The notes under the pieces are model-generated. The model had not been told where the DNA came from, searched no databases, and saw only the letters and a list, made by a program, of their open reading frames with translations. Shown here one piece after another: positions 23,561-32,412 of a DNA stretch of 64,000 bases. Within the stretch, counting starts at the first letter, position 1. Each line of letters opens with the position of its first letter. Origin of the DNA: Maricaulis sp034659015 (GTDB taxonomy: Bacteria > Pseudomonadota > Alphaproteobacteria > Caulobacterales > Maricaulaceae); contig JAYEGL010000001.1 of the NCBI GenBank assembly GCA_034659015.1, forward strand, positions 1 to 64,000. Direction: 5' to 3'. A program made the position numbers and the translations under genes.

Positions 23561-23606
23561 AACGGCGCGCCGCCGCGGCAGCGGGCGCGCCGTTAACCGT
23601 TTTTTA
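23561..23606 (+). terminator. Intrinsic terminator after ctpA
   Basis: AACGGCGCGCC (23561-23571) pairs with GGCGCGCCGTT (23584-23594), followed by AACCG and TTTTTT. It ends the rsfS-to-ctpA run. Confidence 0.68.
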
Positions 23607-23687
23607 CGGGCGAATCGATCAGATAGGCTTTGAACCCGTCCGGCTGCACGGCCGGACACCAGGAGCTGTCTGATCAGATCTGCCGCC

Positions 23688-24998
23688 ATGTCGACTGCCG
23701 TTCTCCGCCACGCCCAACCGCTGATGACCGTCCGCGCCCCGCTGATCGCCGGACTGGCGACGGCCGGCCTGTTCTCGCTTGTCATTGCCGGCGTGGCCCT
23801 GTTCGGCGAAGCCAATACCGCGCCGCCGCGCGCCAGCGGCGGGTTCGAGCCGATCGAGGTGCCCGTGGCGCAAGGCCCGGGCGGCGATGTGCGCGGCGAT
23901 CATGCAGCGGTCGACGACCGGCCGATCCGCTTTCTCGAACCCGACGGCGACGACAATGTCTCCCTGGACGGTGTTCGCGACGGTTTCGGCGCGCCGGCCG
24001 GGCAGGCCGCGTCCGCCGCTCCGAGCGGATCCGATCCGGCCGATGCCGAAGCCCGGCATGCGCGCGAAACCACGCATTCCGCCAATCCGGAGGCGCTGGT
24101 CGCCGCCCCCATCGCCGGCCTGACCGAGCCGGGTCCCGGCGGTCTCCTGCCGGTCATCGGCGAGGACGGGACCCGTCCCTCGCGTGCCTATGCCCGCCCC
24201 TTCCACGGCGACCCGGCCGCGCCGACCGTCGCCGTCGTGGTCGGCGGCATGGGGCTGAACCGGGCCGTCACGGAAGCCGCGATCGACGATCTGCCGCCGG
24301 AAGTGGCCCTGAGCTTCGCGCCCTACACCGAGAACCTGCAGGACTGGATCGACCGGGCCCGGGCCGCCGGCCATGAAGTCCTCATCGAAGCGCCCATGGA
24401 GCCCTTCGACTATCCCAACAACGATCCGGGTCCGCACACCCTCCTGGCCGACGGCTCGGCGGAAGAGAACGGCCGCCGGCTGGCCTGGCTGCTCAGCCGC
24501 ACGACCGGGTATTTCGGCGTCACCAACTATCTCGGCGCGCGCTTCTCCTCCTCCCAGGATGCGCTGCGCCAGGTCTTCGGCACGCTCGAACAGCGCGGCG
24601 TCGCCTTCCTGCATGACGGCGCCGGCCGCCGCTCGACCATCGAGGCCGCCGCCAATGCCACGGACGTGGAGTACGCCATCGCCGACCGCGTCCTGGACGC
24701 CGACCCGAGCCCGGAATCGATCGACGAACACCTGCTCGCCCTGGAAGCCCTCGCGATCCAGAACGGGGCCGCCCTCGGCACGGGTTTCGCCTATCCCGCG
24801 ACCGTGGACCAGGTTCGCGACTGGGCCGTCAATCTCGATCTGCGCGGTTATCAGCTCGCTCCGCCGTCGGCCGTCATGGCCCGGCGTCGCCTGGAAGCCC
24901 GGCTCGCCGCCGAATCGGAGCCTGAAACGCCTGCCCCGGCACCGCGCCGCACGGCCGGCGCGGACGATCGCGCACCCGCCGGCAGCGGGAACCATTGA
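23688..24998 (+). CDS. Divergent polysaccharide deacetylase family protein (YibQ-like)
   Basis: The 436-residue protein has one N-terminal membrane segment ('LIAGLATAGLFSLVIAGVAL') and a ~130-residue low-complexity Pro/Asp/Gly region. The divergent deacetylase domain starts at 'APTVAVVVGGMGLNRAVTEA' (about 180). It continues with 'LPPEVALSFAPYTENLQDWI', 'GHEVLIEAPMEPFDYPNNDP' and 'TGYFGVTNYLGARFSSSQDA'. The 'D-D/H-H' residues of true NodB enzymes are mostly absent and activity is unproven in this family. It regularly follows ctpA and precedes rppH in alphaproteobacteria. Its TGA overlaps the next ATG. Confidence 0.86.
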   Translation: MSTAVLRHAQPLMTVRAPLIAGLATAGLFSLVIAGVALFGEANTAPPRASGGFEPIEVPVAQGPGGDVRGDHAAVDDRPIRFLEPDGDDNVSLDGVRDGFGAPAGQAASAAPSGSDPADAEARHARETTHSANPEALVAAPIAGLTEPGPGGLLPVIGEDGTRPSRAYARPFHGDPAAPTVAVVVGGMGLNRAVTEAAIDDLPPEVALSFAPYTENLQDWIDRARAAGHEVLIEAPMEPFDYPNNDPGPHTLLADGSAEENGRRLAWLLSRTTGYFGVTNYLGARFSSSQDALRQVFGTLEQRGVAFLHDGAGRRSTIEAAANATDVEYAIADRVLDADPSPESIDEHLLALEALAIQNGAALGTGFAYPATVDQVRDWAVNLDLRGYQLAPPSAVMARRRLEARLAAESEPETPAPAPRRTAGADDRAPAGSGNH

Positions 24999-25504
24999 TG
25001 GCCGGCGCCGCCGATCCCTGGCCCCATCATCGCGCCAATGTCGGCATCGCCCTGTTCAACGCCCGGGGCCAGGTCTGGCTGGGCCGGCGCGAGAACACGC
25101 CGCCCCCCTGGAACTGGCAATTGCCCCAGGGCGGGATCGATCCCGGCGAAGCGCCGGAAACGGCGGCCCTGCGCGAGCTGGAGGAAGAGACCGGCATCCC
25201 GGCGGACAAGGTCGCCATCATCGGCGAGATCCCCGGCTGGCTGGCCTATGACTATCCGCCTGACGTGCGCGAGGACCCCGAATTCCACAAGAAGCGCCAT
25301 CTCGGCCAGAAACAGCGCTGGTTCGCCCTGCGTTTTTCCGGCAGTGACGCCGATATCGACCTGGAACGCCATGGCGAGGTGGAATTCGATGCCTGGCGTT
25401 GGGGCGATCTGGCCGAAGCGCCCGGACTGATCATCCCCTGGAAGCGCGATGTCTACGAACAGGTCGCCGCGGCGTTTGCAGAGTTTGCCGTGCCGCAAGG
25501 CTGA
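24998..25504 (+). CDS. rppH: RNA pyrophosphohydrolase
   Basis: The 168-residue Nudix protein carries the full box in 'GGIDPGEAPETAALRELEEE' followed by TGI. The RppH features 'RANVGIALFNARGQVWLGRR', 'WQLPQGGID' and 'FRGSGSEVEFD'-like 'GEVEFDAWRWGDLAEAPGLI' are present. RppH removes pyrophosphate from the 5' end of mRNA and so starts decay by RNase E. The ATG overlaps the deacetylase stop by one base (TGATG). A long non-coding gap follows. Confidence 0.93.
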   Translation: MAGAADPWPHHRANVGIALFNARGQVWLGRRENTPPPWNWQLPQGGIDPGEAPETAALRELEEETGIPADKVAIIGEIPGWLAYDYPPDVREDPEFHKKRHLGQKQRWFALRFSGSDADIDLERHGEVEFDAWRWGDLAEAPGLIIPWKRDVYEQVAAAFAEFAVPQG

Positions 25505-26057
25505 CGGCGCCACGTCTCCCGGATGGAAACGCTCTGCGTTCCCGGCCTTTTGCCGGGGCCTGGAGCCCGAGTGTGGAACGCCGCCAGGCCCCGGAACAAG
25601 GCCGAGGAAATTGGGGTTTGCCAGCCCTTTCTTTCCGCCCTCTCTCCATTTTTCCCGGACGGAAGCCTGCGCAAGCAGGCTGCAGATCCGGGATCGACTG
25701 AGCGATGGCCGCGCTCGGCCTCTCCAATGGTCGATCCCGGATAGCGCTCACGCGCTTCCGGGAAAAATGCTCTTGTCGTTGAAGCACCGAGAAACCCTTC
25801 GCGGGCGTGCGCCCTGGAGCGATGTGGGGTAGGATAAGTCTCCCCTTGCCCCCACACACCGTCATCCCAGCGAAAGCTGGGACCCAGTGTCACAAGGGGG
25901 GTCTCGGCAATTCTGGCGCAAAGCCATGCGGGGCTATCCGCGGGATAGGCGCGCATTCGCGACCACCGCGTTTCGCGATCCGGGGCCCAGCTTTCGCTGG
26001 GATGACGATTTTTGGCGTCGGGCCGGGAGGCACCGGCATGACGGAGTTTTTGGGCGC
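25505..26057. repeat. Non-coding gap with an inverted pair of REP-like hairpins
   Basis: I see no gene in this stretch; open frames lack ribosome-binding sites and protein-like composition. Two hairpin elements with the common 'GTCATCCCAGCGAAAGCTGGG' type core (20 bases or fewer shown in parts: CCCAGC-GAAA-GCTGGG) lie at 25861-25888 and, in opposite orientation, at 25978-26006. Such pairs resemble REP/BIME elements. A third, longer region (25520-25800) has GC-rich inverted patches only. Confidence 0.6.
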
Positions 26058-26094
26058 CAAAAGAAAACGGCCGGCGGGTCGCTCCGCCGGCCGT
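26058..26094 (-). terminator. Intrinsic terminator of the M3 peptidase gene
   Basis: Read on the minus strand, an 11-bp perfect stem (ACGGCCGGCGG with CCGCCGGCCGT, 26094-26067) is followed by TTTTCTTTT (26066-26058). It lies 26 bp after the stop of the peptidase gene. Confidence 0.75.
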
Positions 26095-26119
26095 CGTCAT
26101 GTTGAAAGGATGAGGAGGG

Positions 26120-28357
26120 TTACTCCTCGCCGCCCATATCGTCCGGCACCGGGAAGCCGCGGTCGCGCATCAGCGCGGCCGGGTCGGCGTCGCGGCCGCG
26201 GAATTCGCGATAGGCCACGGCCGGGTCGATGGAGTTGCGCGGGGCGAAGAGGTAGTTGACCAGCCGTTCGGCCATTTCCGGATCATAGTATCCGCCCGGC
26301 GCCTGCTCGAAGGCTTCCGCCGCGTCCGAGGTCAGCACGTCGGCCCACATATAGCCGTAATAGCCCGCCGAATAGCCCTCGCCGGAGAAGACATGGCCGA
26401 AGTGCGGCGAGCGGTGACGCATGACGATCTCGTCGGGCATGCCCAGCTCGTCCAGCGTTTCGCGCTCGAACGTGTCCGGATCGCCGATCTCTTCGGGCGG
26501 CGTGGTGTGGTATTCCATATCCATCAGCGCGGACGCCAGATACTCGCCCGTGGCAAAGCCCTGGTTGAAGTTCGCCGCGGCCCGGATGCGGTCGATGAGT
26601 TCCTGCGGCATCGGCTCGCCGGTTTCAACATGGACCAGGTAGTTCTCGACCACCGGGTCGGTCAGCAGCCAGCGCTCGAGAAGCTGCGACTGGAATTCGG
26701 TGTAGTCGCGCACGCCGCCATTGAGCGTCGGATAGGCGACGTTCGAGGACAGGTAGTGCAGGGCGTGGCCGAATTCGTGGAAGAAGGTCTCCGCATCGTC
26801 CCAGGACACCAGGACGGGCTGGCCCGGCGCCGGTTCGATGAAATTGGAATTATTCGTGGCGAGCACGTTTTCCTGGCCGTCGAACGTGGTGTGCGAGCGG
26901 AAGGAATTCGCCCAGGCGCCCGAGCGCTTGCCCTGACGGGCATAGGGGTCGAGATACCACAGGCCGACATTCTCGCCGCTTTCACGGTCGGTGACTTCCC
27001 AGACGCGCACGGTGGGATGCCAGACCGAAACCTCGCCCTCGGGCAGTTCGCGGAATTCGAAGCCGAACAGCTCGCCGGCGACGTAGAACATCGCCTGGCG
27101 CAGATTGTCGAGCTGGAGGTATTGCTTCACCTCGTCGCTGTCGAGCTCGAACCGGTCCTGGCGCACCTTCTCGGCATAGTAGCGATAGTCCCAGGGCTCG
27201 ATCGTGATGTCGTCGCCGCGCGCATCGGCCAGGGCCTGCATGTCGGCGACTTCTTCCTCGATCCGGGCGACGGCGGCATTCCAGACCGGCACCATGAGCC
27301 CCATGGCGTTTTCCGGATTGGCCGCCATGCGGTCTTCCAGGCGCCACTGGGCGTAATTGTCATAGCCCAGAAGCTCGACCCGCTCGTCGCGCAGTTCCAG
27401 GATCTCCATGATGATGGCGTTGTTGTCGTACTCGCCGCCATTGTCGCCGCGATTGTAGTAGTTCCGCCAGACCTGCTCGCGCAGTTCGCGCTCGTCGGAG
27501 AAGGTCAGGAAGGGATCCATCGAGGAGCGCGTGTTGGTGATGGCGTATTCGCCGGCATGGTCGCGCGCCTCGGCGGCCGAGGCGGCCGCATCGATGAAGC
27601 CCCGGGGCAGGCCCGACAGCTGGTCCTCGCTCAGATAGGTGACGTAGTTTTCCTCGTCATGGAGGACATTGTTGCCGAACTGGGTGTGAAGCTCGGCCAG
27701 GCGCTGCTGGATCTCGGCATAGCGTTCGGCCGCCTCGCCCTCCAGCGTCGCGCCATTGCGGGCGAAGCTGTCATAGGTGAGCTCCACCACACGGCGCTGA
27801 TCGTCGCGCAACGTCGCCATTTCCTCGCCCTCATAGACCGCACGCACGCGGGCGAAGAGGTCCTGGTTCTGGGTGATCTGCGAGAAGAAGGCGGACAGGC
27901 GCGGCGCCATCTCGGCCTGGATCTCGCGGAATTCCGGCGAGGACATGTTCGACGACCAGATACCCCAATAGCTGAACACCCGGTTCAACGCCTCGCCGGA
28001 GCGCTCCATCGCGACGATCGTGTTCTCGAAAGTCGCCGGCTCGGGATTGGCGGTAATGGCGTCGATCTCGGCGAGTTGCTCGTCCATCGCCGCTTCCAGC
28101 GCCGGACGCAGATCGTCCAGGCTGGCCGACTGGAAGTCCGGCACGCCGCCATAGGGGCCGGTCCATTCGGCCAGGAGCGGATTGTCCGCCATGGCGGTTT
28201 CCGTGGCGTCGCCGCCGGCAGCAGTGTCGGCCGCCGTGTCGTTCATGGCCGCCTCGGTGTCGCTGCCGGTCTCGTCATTGCCGTCTTGAGGCGCGCAGGC
28301 AGCAGCGAAAATCGCCGCCGTGCTCGCCGTGATCATCAGGATCTTGCGCATCTTCAT
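26120..28357 (-). CDS. M3-family peptidyl-dipeptidase, lipoprotein (Dcp-like)
   Basis: The 745-residue zinc metallopeptidase has a lipoprotein signal ('KILMITASTAAIFAAACAPQ', lipobox AAAC) and an acidic linker. The M3 domain spans the rest: 'ENTIVAMERSGEALNRVFSY', 'FLTFSDERELREQVWRNYYN' and the zinc motif in 'AETFFHEFGHALHYLSSNV' (HEFGH near residue 526), with 'FSGEGYSAGYYGYMWADV' near the end. Dcp enzymes cut dipeptides from the C-terminus of peptides. The lipobox suggests anchoring on the periplasmic side, while E. coli Dcp is cytoplasmic. The start at 28357 is chosen because it begins the signal peptide; a longer frame exists upstream. Confidence 0.92.
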   Translation of the reverse strand: MKMRKILMITASTAAIFAAACAPQDGNDETGSDTEAAMNDTAADTAAGGDATETAMADNPLLAEWTGPYGGVPDFQSASLDDLRPALEAAMDEQLAEIDAITANPEPATFENTIVAMERSGEALNRVFSYWGIWSSNMSSPEFREIQAEMAPRLSAFFSQITQNQDLFARVRAVYEGEEMATLRDDQRRVVELTYDSFARNGATLEGEAAERYAEIQQRLAELHTQFGNNVLHDEENYVTYLSEDQLSGLPRGFIDAAASAAEARDHAGEYAITNTRSSMDPFLTFSDERELREQVWRNYYNRGDNGGEYDNNAIIMEILELRDERVELLGYDNYAQWRLEDRMAANPENAMGLMVPVWNAAVARIEEEVADMQALADARGDDITIEPWDYRYYAEKVRQDRFELDSDEVKQYLQLDNLRQAMFYVAGELFGFEFRELPEGEVSVWHPTVRVWEVTDRESGENVGLWYLDPYARQGKRSGAWANSFRSHTTFDGQENVLATNNSNFIEPAPGQPVLVSWDDAETFFHEFGHALHYLSSNVAYPTLNGGVRDYTEFQSQLLERWLLTDPVVENYLVHVETGEPMPQELIDRIRAAANFNQGFATGEYLASALMDMEYHTTPPEEIGDPDTFERETLDELGMPDEIVMRHRSPHFGHVFSGEGYSAGYYGYMWADVLTSDAAEAFEQAPGGYYDPEMAERLVNYLFAPRNSIDPAVAYREFRGRDADPAALMRDRGFPVPDDMGGEE

Positions 28358-28523
28358 GGCTCCCCAGAATAAAAACTGCCGCCAACCTAGCCGCTGGCCG
28401 CCAGGCACGGAAATGAAGATTTCACCATCTTTTCCGGCCACGCCCGACAGCGCCCTGCGACGGACCGGCTTGATCGCCGGCGTTTCAGGCCCGATCCTGA
28501 TCCCCCGACCGGAGGAGGTTTGC

Positions 28524-29654
28524 GTGCGCCGTCTCGCCGCCGTCTTGCTTGTACTTATCCTGGCTGCGGGTCTGTGGGGCGTCTACCGCGCCCCCTCGGG
28601 CCAGCCGGCCGCCGATACGCTCTATCTCGCCGCGATGGAACCGCACACGGGCGAGGCGCCCAACCTCGTCGCCATCCAGCCCTGGCTGGAGACCCGGCAT
28701 TACCAGAGCGCCGCTCACCTGCTCGAGCGCCTGGACGGCTACATGACCGCCGCCGACGGGGCGGGCTATCTCACCGAAGGCACGATCGTCGTCTTTCCGG
28801 AACATGTGGGGACCTGGCTGGTTGCGGCCGGCGCTCCGCGCTGGAGCTTCGCCGCAGCCACGACGCAGGACGCCATGACGCATCTGGTCCTGGCCAACCC
28901 GTTGCCCTATTGGCTCGGCCTGCTGGGCTCGGACGAAGAGGATCGCCAGGCCGCGGCGATATTCCGCATGCGGGCCGACCGGATGGCGCAGGACTACCAG
29001 CATGTCTTCTCCACCCTCGCCGAACGCCATGGCGTGACGGTGGTCGCCGGCTCGATCGTACTGCCGGAGCCCGCGGTGGCGGAGGGCCGGCTGGTGGCCG
29101 GACGCGGCGCGCTGTTCAACACCTCAGCCGTCTTCGCGCCGGACGGGTCGCTGCACACGGAACTGGTACGCAAGGTCCATCCCATTCCCGACGAGGCCGG
29201 GTTCACCGCAGCCGCCAACGCCGCGGACATCCCCGTTTTCGATACGCCGGCGGGACGGTTGGGCGTACTGATCTGCGCCGACAGCTGGCATCCGGACGTC
29301 TATGCCACGCTGGCCGCCCGGGATGCGCAGATCGTTGCGGTGCCGGCCTTTCTGCAGCCATCCGGCACCTGGACGGCACCTTGGGGCGGCTACACGACCG
29401 GTTGGCCGGACGATGCCGATCGCGCCGATGCCGGCCGGCTCTCCGAAGCCGAGGCCTGGATGACCTACGCGCTGGCAGGCCGGCTCGAGGCGGCCGGTGC
29501 CGGGCACGGCGCCACGGCCTTCCTGCGCGGGCATTTGTGGGATCTGGGATCGGACGGCGCCAATATCCTGGTCGAGGCCGGACGCGGCGCACATATCGCC
29601 GGCGAGCGTGACGGCGCGGCGATTTCGGTCCTGCCGCTCACCCGCGCAGACTAG
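28524..29654 (+). CDS. Membrane-anchored carbon-nitrogen hydrolase (nitrilase superfamily)
   Basis: The 376-residue protein starts at a GTG with a strong GGAGGAGG site. It has an N-terminal membrane anchor or signal ('RRLAAVLLVLILAAGLWGVY'). The nitrilase catalytic triad is visible: Glu in 'TIVVFPEHVGTWL', Lys in 'LVRKVHPIPDEAGF', Cys in 'RLGVLICADSWHPDVY'. The family hydrolyses amides or nitriles; the substrate is unknown and an exported location is unusual. It is divergent from the peptidase gene and convergent with the amine oxidase. Confidence 0.82.
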   Translation: MRRLAAVLLVLILAAGLWGVYRAPSGQPAADTLYLAAMEPHTGEAPNLVAIQPWLETRHYQSAAHLLERLDGYMTAADGAGYLTEGTIVVFPEHVGTWLVAAGAPRWSFAAATTQDAMTHLVLANPLPYWLGLLGSDEEDRQAAAIFRMRADRMAQDYQHVFSTLAERHGVTVVAGSIVLPEPAVAEGRLVAGRGALFNTSAVFAPDGSLHTELVRKVHPIPDEAGFTAAANAADIPVFDTPAGRLGVLICADSWHPDVYATLAARDAQIVAVPAFLQPSGTWTAPWGGYTTGWPDDADRADAGRLSEAEAWMTYALAGRLEAAGAGHGATAFLRGHLWDLGSDGANILVEAGRGAHIAGERDGAAISVLPLTRAD

Positions 29655-29692
29655 AGCAATTTCACTGAATCCAGGGTCAGCAAAATTGCTCT
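29653..29692. terminator. Inverted repeat between convergent genes, terminator-like
   Basis: AGAGCAATTT (29653-29662) pairs with AAATTGCTCT (29683-29692) around a 20-base loop. A second element with GGTACC-centred symmetry (around 29718-29750) follows. It lies exactly between convergent genes and may stop both; the T-runs are short. The pattern resembles intergenic repeats common in alphaproteobacteria. Confidence 0.45.
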
Positions 29693-29753
29693 AACCTCTT
29701 GTTTTTCCGTATTTTCGAATTGCAAAACCGGTACCCACTTTCGCTGAAACACT

Positions 29754-31118
29754 CTAGCCACCACGCCCGCCCAGAGCCGCCTCCACCTCGGCGGCGGCCC
29801 GGTCGGCGGCCTCCAGCGCGCCTTCGAAATAGCCGTAATAGCGCGACGCGGTTTCCGTGCCGGCCATGTGGATCGGACCCAGCGGCGCCCGCAGGTGGTG
29901 GCCGTATCCGGTCCACACGCCCGGCCCCATCAACCCGGCATAACAGCCGCGCGACCAGTCCTCGGAGGTCCAGTCCTGGTCGACATAGTCGATCGGCTCG
30001 AGGGCCTGCGGACCGTAGCAGGCGGCGAAGGCCTCGAGCACGGCAGCGCGGCGTTCCGCCGGATCGCGTTCGGCCCAGACGCGCGCCTCGTGTCCCTCGA
30101 TGAAGCCGAGCAACTGCCCGGCCGCCTTGCCGGCCTCGGTATTGTCGAACGTGACGCGCACGGTGAGATCCGGCGCCACGGCCTGGCCGGCGAGTCCCGC
30201 GTCGCGCCAGAAGGGCCGGTCGTACTGGGCGACGCATTTGATGCACGCGCCCGGCGGCATGCGCATCCACAATCCCGCCCGTCCCGCCGGCAGGTCCGGC
30301 GAGAACCGGATCCGCATCGCCTGGGTCGGCGGGATGGCGAGGATGGCACGCGGTGCGCTGTACCGCGCCTTGTCGGTCACGATGGCGACGCCGGCATCCG
30401 ACCAGTCGATCGTGCGGACCGGATCGGCCAGCTGCACCCGCTCGCCCAACCCGTCGGCCATGCGCGCGGCGACGCCGGCCATGTCGCCATGCACACGGTC
30501 CTGCTGGGCCCCGCCCGTGGTCGAGATGAGACTGTCCAGCGTCGTGCCCGAGCGCGCATAGAACAGGCCGTGCAGCAGGGACACGTCATGGGGTTCCGCA
30601 GCGAAGACGGCCCCGATGCCGACGGCGAAAATGTCGTAGGCCTGCTGCGAGAGCGCGTGCCGGCGCATCCATTCGGCCACCGTCATCCCATCCCACTCCG
30701 CCGCCCGGGGATGCGCCCAGGGGCGGGCCGTATCGATCTGCGCCGCCAGGCGATCGAACCGTGTCGTCATCCAGTGAAGATTGAGCAGGACGTGCGGCGC
30801 CAGCCTGGGAATGGTGCCGGTATAGCGGCCCAGCCGGCAGCCCGTACGAACCAGGCGCTCGCCATGATCCCACAGCGGATAGACCTGAAGGCCCAGCGCC
30901 TCGATCAGCGCATAGAGCCGGTCCTGGCCGGGACCGACCCATTGCCCGCCGACATCCACACTGTCCCCATTGGCGAATGCATGGGCCATGGCGCGGCCGC
31001 CGACGCGGTCGCGCGCTTCCAGAACGACCACGTCGCGGCCCCGCGCCGCGAGCTGGCGCGCCGCATACAGGCCGGAAAATCCGGCGCCGATCACGATGAC
31101 CTCATGCCGGTTGTCCAT
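29754..31118 (-). CDS. Flavin-containing monoamine oxidase family protein
   Basis: The 454-residue FAD enzyme has the dinucleotide fold 'EVIVIGAGFSGLYAARQLAA', the following 'VVVLEARDRVGGRAMAHAF' and 'DVGGQWVGPGQDRLYALIEA'. The C-terminal FAD motif is 'GPIHMAGTETASRYYGYFEG'. These are typical of amine oxidases (spermine/tyramine/putrescine oxidases and related desaturases). The active site covalent-FAD cysteine of eukaryotic MAO is replaced in this motif by 'TASRYYG', as in many bacterial forms. The substrate cannot be told. It has its own promoter region divergent from the DUF1134 gene. Confidence 0.9.
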   Translation of the reverse strand: MDNRHEVIVIGAGFSGLYAARQLAARGRDVVVLEARDRVGGRAMAHAFANGDSVDVGGQWVGPGQDRLYALIEALGLQVYPLWDHGERLVRTGCRLGRYTGTIPRLAPHVLLNLHWMTTRFDRLAAQIDTARPWAHPRAAEWDGMTVAEWMRRHALSQQAYDIFAVGIGAVFAAEPHDVSLLHGLFYARSGTTLDSLISTTGGAQQDRVHGDMAGVAARMADGLGERVQLADPVRTIDWSDAGVAIVTDKARYSAPRAILAIPPTQAMRIRFSPDLPAGRAGLWMRMPPGACIKCVAQYDRPFWRDAGLAGQAVAPDLTVRVTFDNTEAGKAAGQLLGFIEGHEARVWAERDPAERRAAVLEAFAACYGPQALEPIDYVDQDWTSEDWSRGCYAGLMGPGVWTGYGHHLRAPLGPIHMAGTETASRYYGYFEGALEAADRAAAEVEAALGGRGG

Positions 31119-31273
31119 GACGCGTCTCCTCCCCTTGAGCCGCCATGCTGGCCCGGTTCGCCCGGATCTGGCGAGTCCGGGGTGAAACTTAACCTGACGT
31201 AAAGCGTTTCGCCGCTGTGTCGCCCTATTCGATCGCCACTTTCGGCGACACGCTGATCTGAACGGAGATGCCC

Positions 31274-31864
31274 ATGCGCGCCTTTACGACGCTTGCCGCC
31301 AGTCTCGCCCTCGGCCTTGCCGGCCCCGCGCTGGCACAGGATCCCGAATACGGCCAGCCGAGCGAATATTCCGAACCGGTTGACACCTACTCCCAGGACG
31401 AGCTGGTCGACGCCGTGTCCGATTTCTTCGGCGTCACCGCCGAAGCCGCCGCCAGCGTGCTCGAGCGCGTCTTCTCCGACCTCGGGCGGCCCGTCGGCTA
31501 TGTCGCCGGCGAAGAGGTCGCCGGTGCCATCGGCGTCGGTCTTCGCTATGGCGAAGGCTATCTGACCATGAAGAACGGCGTCCGCGAAAAGGTCTACTGG
31601 CGCGGCCCCTCGATCGGCTTCGATACCGGCGGCAATGCCAGCCGCGTCTTCGTGCTGGTGTATAATCTCGACGACCCCGACCGCCTCTTCCAACGCTACC
31701 CCGGCGTCGAGGGCTCGGCCTATCTGGTGGCCGGCATGGGCGTGAACTATCAGCGCGCCGACGAGATCACCCTCGCGCCGATCCGCTCGGGCGTCGGCCT
31801 GCGCGCAGGCGCCAATGTGGGCTATCTCGCCTATACGCGCGAACGCGCCTGGCTGCCCTTCTGA
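31274..31864 (+). CDS. Periplasmic DUF1134 protein
   Basis: The 196-residue protein has a clean signal peptide ('AFTTLAASLALGLAGPALAQ'). The DUF1134 domain follows: 'YSQDELVDAVSDFFGVTAEA', 'VFSDLGRPVGYVAGEEVAGA', 'GLRYGEGYLTMKNG' and 'YWRGPSIGFDTGGNASRVFV', with a long C-terminal strand region ('YLVAGMGVNYQRADEITLAP'). The family is confined mainly to alphaproteobacteria and resembles lipid-binding SYLF/YSC84 domains; its job is unknown. The second ATG (31274) is chosen because GGAG lies 7 bases before it, while for the first (31268) the site is too close. Confidence 0.85.
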   Translation: MRAFTTLAASLALGLAGPALAQDPEYGQPSEYSEPVDTYSQDELVDAVSDFFGVTAEAAASVLERVFSDLGRPVGYVAGEEVAGAIGVGLRYGEGYLTMKNGVREKVYWRGPSIGFDTGGNASRVFVLVYNLDDPDRLFQRYPGVEGSAYLVAGMGVNYQRADEITLAPIRSGVGLRAGANVGYLAYTRERAWLPF

Positions 31865-31881
31865 TCGAAGGAGGCAGACGG

Positions 31882-32406
31882 ATGCAGATACGCAGCTGCG
31901 ACCCCGGCGATCACGCCGGGGTCGACGCCGTTCTGAAATCGGCTTTTCCCACGGCGGCGGAGGCACAGCTCGTCGTCACCCTGCGTGCCGCCGATGCCGA
32001 CACGCTGGAGCTGATCGCGGAAGACGGCGAGCGAGTGATCGGCACGGTGATGTTCTCGCCGGTCACCGCCACCGCCGCCAACGGATCCCTGGCCTACGGG
32101 ATCGGGCTCGGCCCGGTGGCTGTCGACCCGGCCCGGCAGGGCCAGGGCGTCGGCGCGGCCCTGATCGAGGCCGGTCTGGATTATCTCAGGACGCTGGGCG
32201 TGCCCTGGTGCGTGGTGCTGGGCGATCCGGACTACTACGCGCGCTTCGGCTTCACGCCGGCCGCTCAGCGGCACTGGTCCTGGGCCGGCGATCCGGACGG
32301 CGAGCATGCCGCCGCTTTCCAGTGGCTGGCGCTCAACGACAAACCCTCCGCCCCGGCCGCGGGACCGAGCCGGGTCAACTATCATCCGGCCTTCGATACG
32401 GTCTGA
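31882..32406 (+). CDS. GNAT-family N-acetyltransferase, YhbS-like
   Basis: The 174-residue protein begins 'MQIRSCDPGDHAGVDAVLKS' and carries the AcCoA motif 'LGPVAVDPARQGQGVGAALI' followed by 'VLGDPDYYARFGFTPAAQRH', a pattern typical of YhbS-type acetyltransferases. The substrate is unknown. It starts 17 bp after the DUF1134 gene with a GGAGG site and is probably co-transcribed with it. Confidence 0.88.
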   Translation: MQIRSCDPGDHAGVDAVLKSAFPTAAEAQLVVTLRAADADTLELIAEDGERVIGTVMFSPVTATAANGSLAYGIGLGPVAVDPARQGQGVGAALIEAGLDYLRTLGVPWCVVLGDPDYYARFGFTPAAQRHWSWAGDPDGEHAAAFQWLALNDKPSAPAAGPSRVNYHPAFDTV

Positions 32407-32412
32407 CGCCGG

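Noticed and set aside
25453..26100. Long open frame on the minus strand in the gap after rppH
   Set aside because: It overlaps the REP-like hairpins and the end of rppH, has no ribosome-binding site, and its composition (Arg/Pro/Ser-rich, no domain) is that of a chance frame in GC-rich DNA.
26393..28372. 659-codon plus-strand frame opposite the M3 peptidase gene
   Set aside because: The minus strand carries a complete M3 peptidase with HEFGH and lipobox; the plus frame has no motif.
31190..31206. CtrA-binding site (TTAA-N7-TTAA) near the DUF1134 gene
   Set aside because: TTAACCTGACGTAAA matches only with a mismatch in the second half; too weak for a call by eye.
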